Below are positions 25,060-35,251 of a stretch of DNA of 64,000 nucleotides, piece by piece. Below the pieces are notes generated by a model that was given only the letters and a program-made list of their open reading frames with translations, did no database searches and was not told where the DNA came from. Origin of the DNA: Bacteroides intestinalis (GTDB lineage: Bacteria; Bacteroidota; Bacteroidia; Bacteroidales; Bacteroidaceae). Within the stretch, counting starts at the first letter, position 1. Every line of letters starts with the position of its first letter. Location: contig NZ_CABJDN010000011.1 of NCBI RefSeq assembly GCF_902364365.1, positions 124,001 to 188,000 of the forward strand. Direction: 5' to 3'. A program made the position numbers and the translations under genes.

Positions 25060-27759
25060 TTATTTATTTATTTGCTTACGGTCTACATTCCATCCTTTCA
25101 CCACTAATACCGGTGTTTCAGTTATCTTTTCAGCATTCGTTTCGATAACCACGGATTTACTTTCACCCGGCATCAAAGAAAAGAAATTATCCGTATAAAA
25201 AGAAGGGCGGATAGGTCTCAAATCCTGATCGAGAAATTGCAACTGGTTGAAAAAGGCGATAGAACCGGACACATTTTTCACTGTAACATCCACGAAATAC
25301 TTGCCTTCGCCCTTTCTTATCTTATAAGTAGTCTTCAATTTGGCTTTTTTCAATTGAGACAATGTTTCAAAGCCTGAAGAAGTAGGCCCGGTCAGTGTTT
25401 CCTTACCTTCATACTTATCATTGGAACGCCAGTAGAAATTAGATGAGACTTCCTTGCCTTTCTCATCGTTCAATCTCAACTTAATAAAATGTACCTGTGA
25501 AATATCTTCAGGAAAGCGAATGGCCAATACATCATTTGCCACACCATCCGAAGGAAGGTCAACCTTCGCGGACCCTTCGAATACCTTTTTACTGTTGATA
25601 TCATAAACCTGAGCCACTACTGTATAACCTTTGAATTCCTGATAGAAATCATTCACTACTGATACCGTATTCTTCAGATAATCGAATTGTGCATGCAAAG
25701 GTTCCAAAGCATTAGCTGTATGATAGAGTGAAGCCGTTGGTTCCAACGACCAATCCCACATACGGGCACAGACCTGACGCACCGGGCAATTATGATACCA
25801 GAATAGTAAACCGGAACAGAAACGGTCACCATAATCAAGTTTATTATAATTCCATACTTCCCAAATGCTTTTTGAATTCATGGCACCTACAAACTGCCCT
25901 TTTTGTGCAAACTCGTCAATAGAAGAAGATTGCCCATAATTATTAACCAAGTCAGTATACATGGTAGACATCAGATGGAATCCATTCCCATCCAGATAAT
26001 CCCAAACCTCTTTATTAATAGGCCACAAATCTTTTTCGTCCATCATTTCCCGGAGAATTTCTACCGTAGGAAGTGTAGGAGCACCATATTCGGGATTAAA
26101 ACCATCCACACGGCTACCTCTCGCAGAAGCAGTGTTTTCATAATGTTGCATCGGATTCACCTGTTTATATGGGCTTCCATCATGCACACCTGCACATTCC
26201 GATTGCATCTGATAGCCACGTGTTCCATCAAGTTGTTTCAGCAGTTCAGGCGTACCGCTAACTTCGGAACTCTCATTCGACGCCACATAATAGGCCAGAG
26301 CCGGATGATTGCGGATACGTTTCACAGTAGATGCCACATTATTCAGATATACACTCTTATCCTGCGGATGGCGTGTATCTCCCGTCATCCAGAATTCTTG
26401 CCAGACCAATAATCCCAGTTCATCACAAAGTTGATAAAAATAATCAGACTCGGCTATGCCACCACCCCAGAAACGAACTAAGTTGATACCTGCCTGACGG
26501 GTATACCTCAACTCAGCATAGGTACGTTCATCCGAAGTACGCAGCATTCCCTCAGGAATCCAGTTTGTGCCACGAATAAAAATACGTTTACCGTTCACGT
26601 AAAATACACGCGATTTATCGGGAGTATTTGTATCAGAGGTAATCTCACGGATGCCAAATCGTGTCTTGACAGAATCACAAACTGCACCTTTTACGTTTAC
26701 TGTCAATTTCAGTTCATACAAGTTCTGAGGACCTTTGTTGACCGGCCACCACAAGCGTGGATTACGGATAGTAAGCTGAGGAAACTCTTCCGGAGTGAAA
26801 GTAACCATTTTCTCCTCACCCCGCAATATACGGAAAGTTTTTTCCACTACAATATTCTCTCCCGTAATCTCTCCTCTGATCACTCCGCTGATCGTATCCA
26901 TCGAATTAAGCGGATTAACCACTTCAACGGATATAGTTTCATGAGCTACATCATACCCCGGCTTTTGTAGTTCCGACTTCACAAACGGATGACGCAATGC
27001 CAATGTCCCTGTAGTATACATGGATATACTTTTCCAGATACCAGTATTACGGTCACGAATACCATCCATAAAGGTAAAATCCCATCCAACGCTCATAAGC
27101 ATGGTAGTATTTAAGCCAATGTTTCCATTGCCTCCATTATGGAATTCACCTACAGCACCCCAAGGCTTTGGCATAGTAGTTCCCGGCACATCTACCGGAT
27201 AAACTCTGACGGCAAGAACATTCTTATTACCTACTTCCACAAAGTCGGTTATATTAATGTAATCATTGACAAACATTCCATTGATTGTACTCAGCAAATT
27301 ACCATTTACCCATACTTCTGCCCGATAATTGATGCCGTCAGGCTGCAACCATATATTTTTTCCTGCGAAAGAAGCAGGGACTTCAAATTCTGTGCGGAAC
27401 CAATAAGTATAAAATTCACGACCTACTTTTGAAATATCCGGTATCTTATTGGATTCTATTTTATTGTTCAACCCGTAATAGGGTTCGGGATACTTCTTAT
27501 TGTACACAAGAGAGTTAAGCACAGTTCCCGGAACAATGGCCGGCAACCAGTTGCTCGTATTATACCCAAGTGATGAAATTTCCTCAGCCGATGCTTTCAC
27601 GTCTCCCACTTTCATCATCTTCCAGATATATTCTCCCTGATGCACTTCTTTCGAATCCAACCAGATTCTATCGGTTGGCTTTGCATAGTTTGTATTACTG
27701 CCCTGTGCAGAATATGAGAGAGGCAGGAACAAAAGCAAAAAAGTCAATAGTTTATTCAT
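25060..27759 (-). CDS. GH2-family glycosidase (exo-beta-mannosidase/glucosaminidase-like)
   Basis: 899 residues with a signal peptide (about 1-20). The jelly-roll domain (WLPAIVPGTVLNSLV) and MSVGWDFTFMDGIRDRNTGIW place it in the GH2 branch of exo-beta-glucosaminidase and mannosidase enzymes. The acid/base region reads YYVASNESSEVSG and the likely nucleophile Glu is in NPEYGAPTLP. It differs enough from its neighbour that a different linkage or sugar is likely. A promoter element of the HTCS-type class lies just upstream (27789-27834), so this gene probably heads the second half of the half-A operon. Confidence 0.82.
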   Translation of the reverse strand: MNKLLTFLLLFLPLSYSAQGSNTNYAKPTDRIWLDSKEVHQGEYIWKMMKVGDVKASAEEISSLGYNTSNWLPAIVPGTVLNSLVYNKKYPEPYYGLNNKIESNKIPDISKVGREFYTYWFRTEFEVPASFAGKNIWLQPDGINYRAEVWVNGNLLSTINGMFVNDYINITDFVEVGNKNVLAVRVYPVDVPGTTMPKPWGAVGEFHNGGNGNIGLNTTMLMSVGWDFTFMDGIRDRNTGIWKSISMYTTGTLALRHPFVKSELQKPGYDVAHETISVEVVNPLNSMDTISGVIRGEITGENIVVEKTFRILRGEEKMVTFTPEEFPQLTIRNPRLWWPVNKGPQNLYELKLTVNVKGAVCDSVKTRFGIREITSDTNTPDKSRVFYVNGKRIFIRGTNWIPEGMLRTSDERTYAELRYTRQAGINLVRFWGGGIAESDYFYQLCDELGLLVWQEFWMTGDTRHPQDKSVYLNNVASTVKRIRNHPALAYYVASNESSEVSGTPELLKQLDGTRGYQMQSECAGVHDGSPYKQVNPMQHYENTASARGSRVDGFNPEYGAPTLPTVEILREMMDEKDLWPINKEVWDYLDGNGFHLMSTMYTDLVNNYGQSSSIDEFAQKGQFVGAMNSKSIWEVWNYNKLDYGDRFCSGLLFWYHNCPVRQVCARMWDWSLEPTASLYHTANALEPLHAQFDYLKNTVSVVNDFYQEFKGYTVVAQVYDINSKKVFEGSAKVDLPSDGVANDVLAIRFPEDISQVHFIKLRLNDEKGKEVSSNFYWRSNDKYEGKETLTGPTSSGFETLSQLKKAKLKTTYKIRKGEGKYFVDVTVKNVSGSIAFFNQLQFLDQDLRPIRPSFYTDNFFSLMPGESKSVVIETNAEKITETPVLVVKGWNVDRKQINK

Positions 27760-27788
27760 CTTATTTTTTATTTATTTTTTTCTGCAAG

Positions 27789-27834
27789 CAAATATAGCCA
27801 ATGAGTTCCAAACGAGACGTGCGCATTCTTGCCA
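27789..27834 (-). promoter_or_regulatory. Internal promoter with candidate HTCS operator before GH2
   Basis: On the minus strand a TGGCAA element (27829-27834) precedes the -7 box TATATTTG (27789-27796) by 33 bp. The same pair, at 32 bp, occurs before four other genes of this locus. It lies in the 184-bp gap between the GH28 and GH2 genes. Confidence 0.6.
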
Positions 27835-27943
27835 GATATAGATAGAAAAAGGGAAAATACACACAGCATACATTTTTGACAAGGATACATACAAGTTTCT
27901 ATATAAAAAAGCAAGCCGCCCTTTGGCTATTTATCAATTATAG

Positions 27944-29374
27944 CTATTGCAATTCTTTAGGCACCTTCACATTCTTACAATCTTTCAAGCGAATCACAGA
28001 GAGTTCACTACCCGGAGATTGCATTGCTGAATCGGTAATTTCAAGTCCGTTTACATCTTCAGCAACAACCGCATGCCGTTCTTCCTTATCACCAACGGTT
28101 GAAAGCTTCATATTTATAAAACGAATATTGTCAGCATGTCGTATATAAACCCCATAAGCAGGTAACATCATGCCGAACATCCGATTCTCAGGATAGGCAT
28201 CTTCAACCTCCGGTACTTCTACCATCGTATTCGAAACTTTTCCTCCGCCTTTCAACTTAAAGTCTATATCACGAATCTCCACATTGTCAACACGAAGTCC
28301 GGGAACACCTGTAATGGAGCTTGCAACATAACTGGCAGAACTTGCTGTGATATTTTTTATCAATACATCCTTCAGATAAGATTTCTCTGAAGTTTTACGT
28401 CTACCCAAGCGAATAAATAAGGGTGTCTGCACATCTTCCATCGTCAGATCGGAAATGACAACATCTTCCATAAAACCGCCGTCAACCACTTCAAGGGCCA
28501 TACCCGCTATACCAGTAATCGGGTCTGAAACTCCCGGAACGCGTTTTTCCCAAAAGCGAAGCAAAGATTTGCTACATTTATGAAGGGTGCAGTCAGAAAC
28601 CCGGATATTGCGAAATCCTCCGGCACTGGCAGTACCAAATTTAATAAAATTACAATTAGAAGACAGGTCACAATTCTTCACTGTAACATTCTCGACAACA
28701 TAATCCGGATCTTCACTCTTGAAACAAATGGCATCATCATCTGTATCAACTACACAATCTGTGATAGTAACATTCCGGCTCTCAATATCAAAGCCATCAT
28801 TATTCCAGTTTGCATGTCCTTCCACATACACTTTACTGATATCAACCCCATCACAACGCACAAAACGGAATGTCCAAAACCCAGAGTTTGATAATTTCAC
28901 TCCATTTACATGAACCTTATTACAATCGAACAGGAGTACCAGAGTGGGACGGTTCGGAGCATCATTCCCTTTATTAAAAGCCGATCCATTACCATCTATT
29001 TCTCCCTCGCCTGTAATTGAAATATTGTCTGCTCTTTCTGCAAAAACCAGAGCTTTGCGTCTTCCTTTATCAGGATAATCAGCAATATTCTTACTACCCA
29101 GAATTGTGGCACCTTTCTCCAGATTTAAAGTAACATTCCTCTTCAACACCAGTGTTCCGGTCAGATACTTTCCGGCAGGTAAAGATACAACGCCTCCCCC
29201 TTGTCTGGCACAGTCATCAATTGCTTTTTGAAGACCAGCAGTCGTTAAGGTCTTCCCATCTGCGTGAATCGCATACTTGTCTGTTATAGGTTCCGAACTA
29301 TTCTGTTCTTTATTGGTGCAAGCCATAAACAGTAAACAGAAGCAAAACAGTCCCCATGCTATAGTATTATTCAT
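27944..29374 (-). CDS. GH28-family hydrolase (lipoprotein)
   Basis: 476 residues beginning with a lipoprotein signal (LLFMACTNKEQ, lipobox Cys19). This suggests lipid anchoring, unlike the second GH28 in the locus. The beta-helix has the NNDGFDIES and DDAICFKS motifs and KFGTASAGGFRN, matching GH28 active-site positions. It is a paralogue of the GH28 at 19.8 kb, sharing its short form. It is the first enzyme gene after the SusC/SusD/lipoprotein genes. It may act on galacturonate-containing or related linkages; specificity cannot be fixed by sequence. Confidence 0.85.
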   Translation of the reverse strand: MNNTIAWGLFCFCLLFMACTNKEQNSSEPITDKYAIHADGKTLTTAGLQKAIDDCARQGGGVVSLPAGKYLTGTLVLKRNVTLNLEKGATILGSKNIADYPDKGRRKALVFAERADNISITGEGEIDGNGSAFNKGNDAPNRPTLVLLFDCNKVHVNGVKLSNSGFWTFRFVRCDGVDISKVYVEGHANWNNDGFDIESRNVTITDCVVDTDDDAICFKSEDPDYVVENVTVKNCDLSSNCNFIKFGTASAGGFRNIRVSDCTLHKCSKSLLRFWEKRVPGVSDPITGIAGMALEVVDGGFMEDVVISDLTMEDVQTPLFIRLGRRKTSEKSYLKDVLIKNITASSASYVASSITGVPGLRVDNVEIRDIDFKLKGGGKVSNTMVEVPEVEDAYPENRMFGMMLPAYGVYIRHADNIRFINMKLSTVGDKEERHAVVAEDVNGLEITDSAMQSPGSELSVIRLKDCKNVKVPKELQ

Positions 29375-29447
29375 TATTCAAAATCTTTAAATGAATAAGG
29401 CTGCGGCAAAATAATATTGACACAGCCTCATCATAGTTATTAATTAA

Positions 29448-29825
29448 TTAGTTATCTGCAGGTATTACAGTCACCGTCCATTGCTTCACGACCGTTTTAC
29501 CCGGTGAAGTCACCGTATATGTACGGGGAGTAGAATAATCTTGAAAACCAACAGCCATACCCGGAGTCAGGGTTGCTCCCGCAGAAATGGTTGCTATCAT
29601 CTTCAGATCAGTAATATCAGCGTCTTTTTTCAGAGTAACCGTGACAGTCCCAGCTTCAGAGTCAATCTGAGTCTTATCACTCATAACTCCCTCTGCTCTA
29701 TTATATACTGTCACATTTGTAATCTCTGCTTTTTCATAAGCTTCGTCTACTGCATAGTCATCATCTCCACATGACACAAAAGTCAGCGCCAAAGCAACGA
29801 ACATAAAAAATAGTATCTTTTTCAT
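29448..29825 (-). CDS. Small lipoprotein, likely surface glycan-binding or accessory
   Basis: 125 residues with a lipoprotein signal (LTFVSCGDDD). The mature part is one all-beta domain, with repeated Thr/Val strands and DADITDLKMIATISAGATLTPG, resembling the small beta-sandwich domains of PUL-encoded lipoproteins (DUF5018-like). It follows SusD by 33 bases, the usual place for a surface glycan-binding protein. It is shorter than classic binding proteins, so a partial or minimal version is possible. Confidence 0.6.
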   Translation of the reverse strand: MKKILFFMFVALALTFVSCGDDDYAVDEAYEKAEITNVTVYNRAEGVMSDKTQIDSEAGTVTVTLKKDADITDLKMIATISAGATLTPGMAVGFQDYSTPRTYTVTSPGKTVVKQWTVTVIPADN

Positions 29826-29858
29826 CTTATAGCTACTTTTAAATTATACAATCATCAT

Positions 29859-31547
29859 TTACCACAAAGGATTCTGGTCCAAATTAGGATTTTTGTCACG
29901 CGCAGACTGTGGAATCGGCAGCAAATAGTCGCGAGGTGCCATGAATGTCTTCTTGCATACAAATACCGTTTCATAAGTAGGAACGATTTCTCCATCAGGG
30001 CGTTGAATGTAAGTCACAAGGCAACCTTGTGCATCCTTATTCAACACTTCCTCACCAATCTTCCACCGCTGAATATCAAACCATCTTTTACCTTCAAGAG
30101 CCAGTTCTATACGACGCTCATGACGAATACGTTTTCTCATTTCACTTTTGTCCAAGCCTGCAGGAAGTGCAGGTTGTCCGGCACGGGCACGTATTTCATT
30201 TATTGCACCATATACTTCAGCAGTCGGTCCATTCACTTCGTTCTCTGCCTCGGCCAAGGTAAGCAACATTTCTGCATAACGCAAAACGATAAAGTTATGT
30301 CCGCCGCCTACACCACGCCCACGATTATCATAGCCGCAGAGCACATCCTGATTCATATATTTCCCAATGTAATACCCGGTTTTTGTGCATGAAGGTTTAC
30401 CAGCACTATACATTCCGTTGGGGTTCTCCTTCAGATTCAGATTACCCGGAGTATTCTGGGCTGTATACAATATCTTGTTTTTCCAAGGTTTTCCATTGTA
30501 ATGGAGAGTTGCATAGAAGCGCTTGTCACGATTCTCATAAGGAGCTGCAGCATGTTCCGGATTATTCCAATCAAAAGGTTCACCGGTAGCCATTTCAAAT
30601 TCATCAGCCAGACTTGCAGTCGGGTGGTCTTTGCTCCATCCATATTCAGCCGGTGTGCCGGGCTCAGGCGGAGCCAAAACCGTCTGTGCACTCGACCATC
30701 TATAGGGATATGCAAACTGGATATCAAAAATAACTTCACTATTGTGTTCATTATCCTCATAAAACATCTCAGCAAACCCATTCTGGTACAAAGAATAAGT
30801 ACCTTTCAGATCACCACTAACTAAAACACGGGCAGTTTTAGCCGCATCTGCATAATATTTGGAATCTATGATTCCGGCTGCATATAAATAAGTGGCCGCC
30901 ATCATACCCAATGCAGCTCCCTTAGTCGCACGCCCTAATTCGTCATCAGGCACCGTCACCGGTAAACGGTCGGCAGCATTCTGGAAATCAGAAATAATGA
31001 ACTGCAATGTAGCCTCCGGTGTAGCACGAGCCAGGAAAATATCATCTGTATTGCGATCAAGCGGTTTGTCAATCAGTATAGCCGCTCCATAATAACGGAA
31101 TAATTCCAGATAGAACATTGCACGCAGAAAGTATGAATCTCCCATCAAACGTTCTTTCACATTAGCAGGTAACGGAGAGTCCGGCAAGTTCTTCAAAGCA
31201 ATGTTAGCTCTACGAATAGAAGAATAACGATTACCCCATCTGTCAATCGGAGCAGAAGAAGCATTGAAGTCAAACAGATTCCATTGATTAGACGCCTTCT
31301 CACCAATCTGGATACAATCATCCGTAAACAGGATATCAACAGCATGGTCGTTCAAGCCATTTACGCTATAATAAGGTCCATCCAAGTCTCTGTAAACTTT
31401 ACTCATAAACAGCATAGCACTCGACTCTGTCAACCAGATACCTTCATCGGTAACAGAATTCGTTGGTTTTATATTGTCCATAAAATCCGTGCACGAAGCA
31501 TTCAACAAAAGTATGGAACAAAGGATACCATATATTATTCTTTTCAT
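29859..31547 (-). CDS. SusD-family outer-membrane glycan-binding lipoprotein (half A)
   Basis: 562 residues with a lipoprotein signal (LLLNASCTDFMDN). The RagB/SusD fold shows YFLRAMFYLELFRYYG in the TPR part and the C-terminal region with LRYAEMLLTLAEAENEV and RIRHERRIELALEGKRWFD, standard in the family. SusD caps the SusC channel encoded immediately upstream and captures oligosaccharides at the cell surface. The gene is 12 bases after susC. Confidence 0.93.
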   Translation of the reverse strand: MKRIIYGILCSILLLNASCTDFMDNIKPTNSVTDEGIWLTESSAMLFMSKVYRDLDGPYYSVNGLNDHAVDILFTDDCIQIGEKASNQWNLFDFNASSAPIDRWGNRYSSIRRANIALKNLPDSPLPANVKERLMGDSYFLRAMFYLELFRYYGAAILIDKPLDRNTDDIFLARATPEATLQFIISDFQNAADRLPVTVPDDELGRATKGAALGMMAATYLYAAGIIDSKYYADAAKTARVLVSGDLKGTYSLYQNGFAEMFYEDNEHNSEVIFDIQFAYPYRWSSAQTVLAPPEPGTPAEYGWSKDHPTASLADEFEMATGEPFDWNNPEHAAAPYENRDKRFYATLHYNGKPWKNKILYTAQNTPGNLNLKENPNGMYSAGKPSCTKTGYYIGKYMNQDVLCGYDNRGRGVGGGHNFIVLRYAEMLLTLAEAENEVNGPTAEVYGAINEIRARAGQPALPAGLDKSEMRKRIRHERRIELALEGKRWFDIQRWKIGEEVLNKDAQGCLVTYIQRPDGEIVPTYETVFVCKKTFMAPRDYLLPIPQSARDKNPNLDQNPLW

Positions 31548-31559
31548 AATTTTAATGCA

Positions 31560-34500
31560 TTAAAAGGTTACACTTACACCAAAAGAGCTGATAATCTGTT
31601 GTGGATATGAGTTGAAAGCTTGGTTTTCAACATCAAAGTCGTCAGGCATTTTGCTATAAATGGTCCACAAATTATAGAAATCAGCATATAAACGTAAACT
31701 CTGCATCTTGGCTTTCTTCAGTAATTGCGGTTTAAAAGTGTAGCCAATCTGCAATGATTTTAGTTTCACATAAGCAGTATTTACCATCCAGTAAGAGGAC
31801 GTTTCATAGTTCTGGTTACGGATAGAGGCAGACAAACGCGGATATTTTGCATTTGGATTCGGATTAGCTTCTGTCCATGAATCCAAGTGCTCACGGCGCG
31901 GATGAATGGCATCCTTGAATGGATAACGGACATTACGGTCTCCATTGCTACCCAAATAATAGTCAGAACCACCAGCTCCCTGAATGAACATACTGAAATC
32001 GAAGTTCTTATATTCCAAACGAAGGTTATACCCCCACATCACTTCAGGAGTCTCGTTGAAACCAATAATAACTTGGTCTTCACTATCAATCTTGCCATCA
32101 CCATTGATATCCACATACTTGATATCACCAGGTAATACGCCCTTCTGATAAGCCCAGTTATCAATATCTGCCTGATCCTTAAATAATCCGGCAGCTTTAT
32201 ATCCCCACGTGCGTCCACTCGGTTGCCCGGTCTTACGCTTTCTTGGATTATTCTTAGTTCCGGGAGCTTCACGAATCTCAATCTGCTTGTCACGAGTAAA
32301 CCCGAAAGAAATCGAATTAGACATCTTTAATCCACAATTGAAAGTATAATGGCTACTCAATGCTGCATCAAAACCATATCTTTCATCCTCACCAGCGTTT
32401 TCCTTAGCCAGTCCAATACCATATTCAGAAGATACGATCGCATTCGGACTCAAAATTTTATCCGTGCGCTTATCCCGGTATACATCAAACTCAGCAATCA
32501 ACAAATCATTCCAAAAATTTATGTCTAAACCTATATTAGCTTTCCATACTGTTTCCCAAGTCAGGAAAATATTAGGTTCAGCCCCCTCCACCAAACTCTG
32601 CAATTGGGTAGGATTTTTGCCGAACACTGCACCATTTTCAATTTTATATTGTGAAAGATAAGAAAATGCATCACCGACAGGATTACCAGATTTACCATAA
32701 GAAGCTCTCAACTTTAAGTTATTGATAAATGAGAAATTATCTTTTATAAATGATTCCTCAGAAAGTCTCCAACCTAAAGATACGGAAGGAAAAAATGCAC
32801 TTCTACGGTCAGGAGCATATTGGTAAGTCTGGTCATAACGTCCTGCTAATTCAAGCATATACTTCTGGGCATAGTTATAATTCAGACGCATAACATATCC
32901 CTGTTGACCAAAGCGGGTGGTGGTACCGGAGTTGCTGATAAATTCCGCAACCGGACTACCCATATTCAATTCCGGAATCATAAAATCATAGTTCTTTCTA
33001 CCGGCTTTGGTTTCTACCGTATTCCCCCATCTCCTTTCAAATACACCTAATACACCAACCTCATGCTTACCAAATCTTCTTTCATAATTCAAATGAGCCT
33101 GAATAGTATAATAAGTCCATTGCTTATTTGTGATGTTAAGAGACGGTTTCGCTTCACCACCTTGTTGTTCTTCAATTTCACCGGCATCATTATAGGCATA
33201 AGCCGTGAAAGGATATTGCCATTCTTTTGCATCATAAATCTGACGGTCATAACTGAATAAAGCTTTTGCAGACAAACCTTTCAGAAATGGCAGTTGCTGA
33301 TCTAAAGAAACTGTTATATTCTGAAAGTTATTATTGTATGTCTTATCAGCTCCATCATGTACTCCCATATACATACTGGAACCACCACCCTGCATGGCCG
33401 GTTTTCCGCCAACCATATTGGGAACTGTCGGAGCACACAAACGATACAGGTCTTCCATCATCTTTTTACCATCATAATAATGGCTCTTTTTAGTATCGTA
33501 AGCCAAATTGATATCAACACTCACTTTAGTAATGTCTATCGGATGGAAATCGACATTAGAACGGAGATTAAATCTGTCATATCCGGTATCTTTACCCATC
33601 ATACTGCCCTGATACATATATCCGAAAGAGGCGAACGCATTGATAAACTTATTACCACCACTCAGAGAGACATTGTGACGAGTAGTAGTGGTAGTCTTCA
33701 TGTACTCATCCATCCAGTCTGTATTTTTGTAACGGTCGTCAGTACCATCCTTATACTTCTGCAGCAGATCATCACCATATACTTCTTTGTCACGTCCATC
33801 CATTCTCAATGCTTCATTGTATAAGGTCAATGCATCATAAGCATTCAGGAAATCAGGAGTATTCATCGGAGTCTGGAAACCAACCGAACCATCATAAGTC
33901 AAGGTTACTTTACCTTCTTTTCCTCGTTTCGTATTAATCAGGATTACACCATTGGCCCCTTTCAAACCGTAAGGAGCAACCGCAGCAGCATCCTTCAGTA
34001 CAGAAATAGATTCAATATCAGCCTGGTTTACTTTTTCCCACGGGCGTTCGATACCATCGACCAGAACCAGCGGTTTATTTCCACGCAACAACACAGTCGC
34101 CTCATCTTTTCCCGGCTCACCGGAAGTCTGACGGGTAATAATGCCCGGTATCTGTCCTCCCAACTGATTGGACACATTAGCAACAGGAGCCTTAATCTTA
34201 TCCCCCTGTACGGTGGCAACAGCCGAGCTCATTGTCATACGTTTCTGAGTACCGTAACCAACCACCACCACCTCATCAAGTAATTGGGTGTCTTCCTCTA
34301 AAGTAATAACCAGAGATGCTCCAGCCGTAGCCTTCATTGTTTTGGTTTGATAACCAACAAATGAAATTTCTATTACGGGATTAGGACCATCAACAGGCAA
34401 ATTAAAGTTACCATCAATATCAGAGATAGCGCCCTGCGTGGTTCCTTTCACTTTAATTGTTGCACCAATGATAGACTCACCTTTTGCATCCACTACTTTT

Positions 34501-34721
34501 CCTGTTAGTTTTTTAGCAGTTTGCATAACACCTTGAGTACTTGCCACGACTTCGCCGATGTGTGTCTGATTGTCTTTAGCAGCATAAACGTCAGCAGTTG
34601 TAACTAAGCCAAGCGACAAAAGTGTCGCCATTAAAATGGACTTCTTAGAAAGTGGCATGATATCTTTCAGCCAGTAATGCCTAAGAATCATTTTCTTTTG
34701 GACATTGAGTTTGTTTCGCAT
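31560..34721 (-). CDS. SusC-family TonB-dependent transporter (half A)
   Basis: 1053 residues. After the signal region come a carboxypeptidase-like regulatory domain (LTGKVVDAKGESIIGATIKV), the TonB-box/plug start LLDEVVVVGYGTQ, and a plug domain (about 155-270). A 22-strand barrel ends in a terminal aromatic residue (FGVSVTF). It imports oligosaccharides across the outer membrane using TonB energy. The plug motif is GLKGANGVILINT rather than the more common GSRGANGV seen in the half-B transporter, so the two have diverged. It heads the half-A operon from a promoter about 280 bases upstream. Confidence 0.93.
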   Translation of the reverse strand: MRNKLNVQKKMILRHYWLKDIMPLSKKSILMATLLSLGLVTTADVYAAKDNQTHIGEVVASTQGVMQTAKKLTGKVVDAKGESIIGATIKVKGTTQGAISDIDGNFNLPVDGPNPVIEISFVGYQTKTMKATAGASLVITLEEDTQLLDEVVVVGYGTQKRMTMSSAVATVQGDKIKAPVANVSNQLGGQIPGIITRQTSGEPGKDEATVLLRGNKPLVLVDGIERPWEKVNQADIESISVLKDAAAVAPYGLKGANGVILINTKRGKEGKVTLTYDGSVGFQTPMNTPDFLNAYDALTLYNEALRMDGRDKEVYGDDLLQKYKDGTDDRYKNTDWMDEYMKTTTTTRHNVSLSGGNKFINAFASFGYMYQGSMMGKDTGYDRFNLRSNVDFHPIDITKVSVDINLAYDTKKSHYYDGKKMMEDLYRLCAPTVPNMVGGKPAMQGGGSSMYMGVHDGADKTYNNNFQNITVSLDQQLPFLKGLSAKALFSYDRQIYDAKEWQYPFTAYAYNDAGEIEEQQGGEAKPSLNITNKQWTYYTIQAHLNYERRFGKHEVGVLGVFERRWGNTVETKAGRKNYDFMIPELNMGSPVAEFISNSGTTTRFGQQGYVMRLNYNYAQKYMLELAGRYDQTYQYAPDRRSAFFPSVSLGWRLSEESFIKDNFSFINNLKLRASYGKSGNPVGDAFSYLSQYKIENGAVFGKNPTQLQSLVEGAEPNIFLTWETVWKANIGLDINFWNDLLIAEFDVYRDKRTDKILSPNAIVSSEYGIGLAKENAGEDERYGFDAALSSHYTFNCGLKMSNSISFGFTRDKQIEIREAPGTKNNPRKRKTGQPSGRTWGYKAAGLFKDQADIDNWAYQKGVLPGDIKYVDINGDGKIDSEDQVIIGFNETPEVMWGYNLRLEYKNFDFSMFIQGAGGSDYYLGSNGDRNVRYPFKDAIHPRREHLDSWTEANPNPNAKYPRLSASIRNQNYETSSYWMVNTAYVKLKSLQIGYTFKPQLLKKAKMQSLRLYADFYNLWTIYSKMPDDFDVENQAFNSYPQQIISSFGVSVTF

Positions 34722-34998
34722 AATTGTGTATTATTAATATTAGAAATAGTTCATTAAGAAACTTACCAAAAGAGAGTATAGCAAAGAATAAATTCTTCTT
34801 ACTCTAAGAAAATCAAGGAGAGTGTTTTTCCATACTTATAAAAATATTAAAGGTTAAATAAATGTTTTTCTACTCTTTGAAAGGAGAGGTGAATCATGTA
34901 CATGCAATCTTCACCTCCTCACTTTACTAGAAATCTTTTTTACCTTAATGCGTAATCAATGCATATTGAAAACATACTAATGATGTTGTTTATACCAG

Positions 34999-35043
34999 CA
35001 AAATTAGACGGTTAATGGTACATAAACGCATCCAACATTGCCA
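34999..35043 (-). promoter_or_regulatory. susC (half A) promoter with candidate HTCS operator
   Basis: On the minus strand TGGCAA (35038-35043) lies 32 bp upstream of the -7 box TAATTTTG (34999-35006). The same arrangement precedes four other genes in the locus. Confidence 0.65.
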
Positions 35044-35161
35044 TTAATATGACAAAAACGGACATATTGAAAAAACATACATCTTGGGCGAGACTGGACA
35101 TGTATTACGGAATAAATCGGTACTTCAGACGTGTTTAAACTGCATCAGAATTGTATCTGCC

Positions 35162-35200
35162 CCCTACCTTCCCCTTATATAGGACAAGGAGAAGGTAGGG
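35162..35200. repeat. Inverted repeat
   Basis: CCCTACCTTC (35162-35171) is perfectly inverted at 35191-35200 as GAAGGTAGGG around a 19-base loop, inside which CCTT and AAGG can extend the stem. It lies between the GH78 terminator and the susC promoter. Purpose is unclear; a backup terminator is possible. Confidence 0.6.
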
Positions 35201-35217
35201 AGTAAGTGAGGAGAAGA

Positions 35218-35245
35218 TAAAAAAAGCACAGCTCCAAAGCTGTGC
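35218..35245 (-). terminator. Intrinsic terminator of the GH78 gene
   Basis: On the minus strand GCACAGCT pairs with AGCTGTGC around a 4-base loop (35226-35245), followed by a run of seven T. It begins 7 bases after the GH78 stop codon. This is a textbook rho-independent terminator. Confidence 0.88.
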
Positions 35246-35251
35246 CCTCAA

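Larger units (their letters stand above)
34722..35217. other. Intergenic region between susC and GH78
   Basis: About 500 bases without a gene. It holds the half-A susC promoter (-7 near 35000), a leader of about 280 bases between that promoter and the susC start, and an inverted repeat at 35162-35200. No ORF with coding features was seen. The long A/T-rich leader could carry post-transcriptional control, but no fold is evident by eye. Confidence 0.6.
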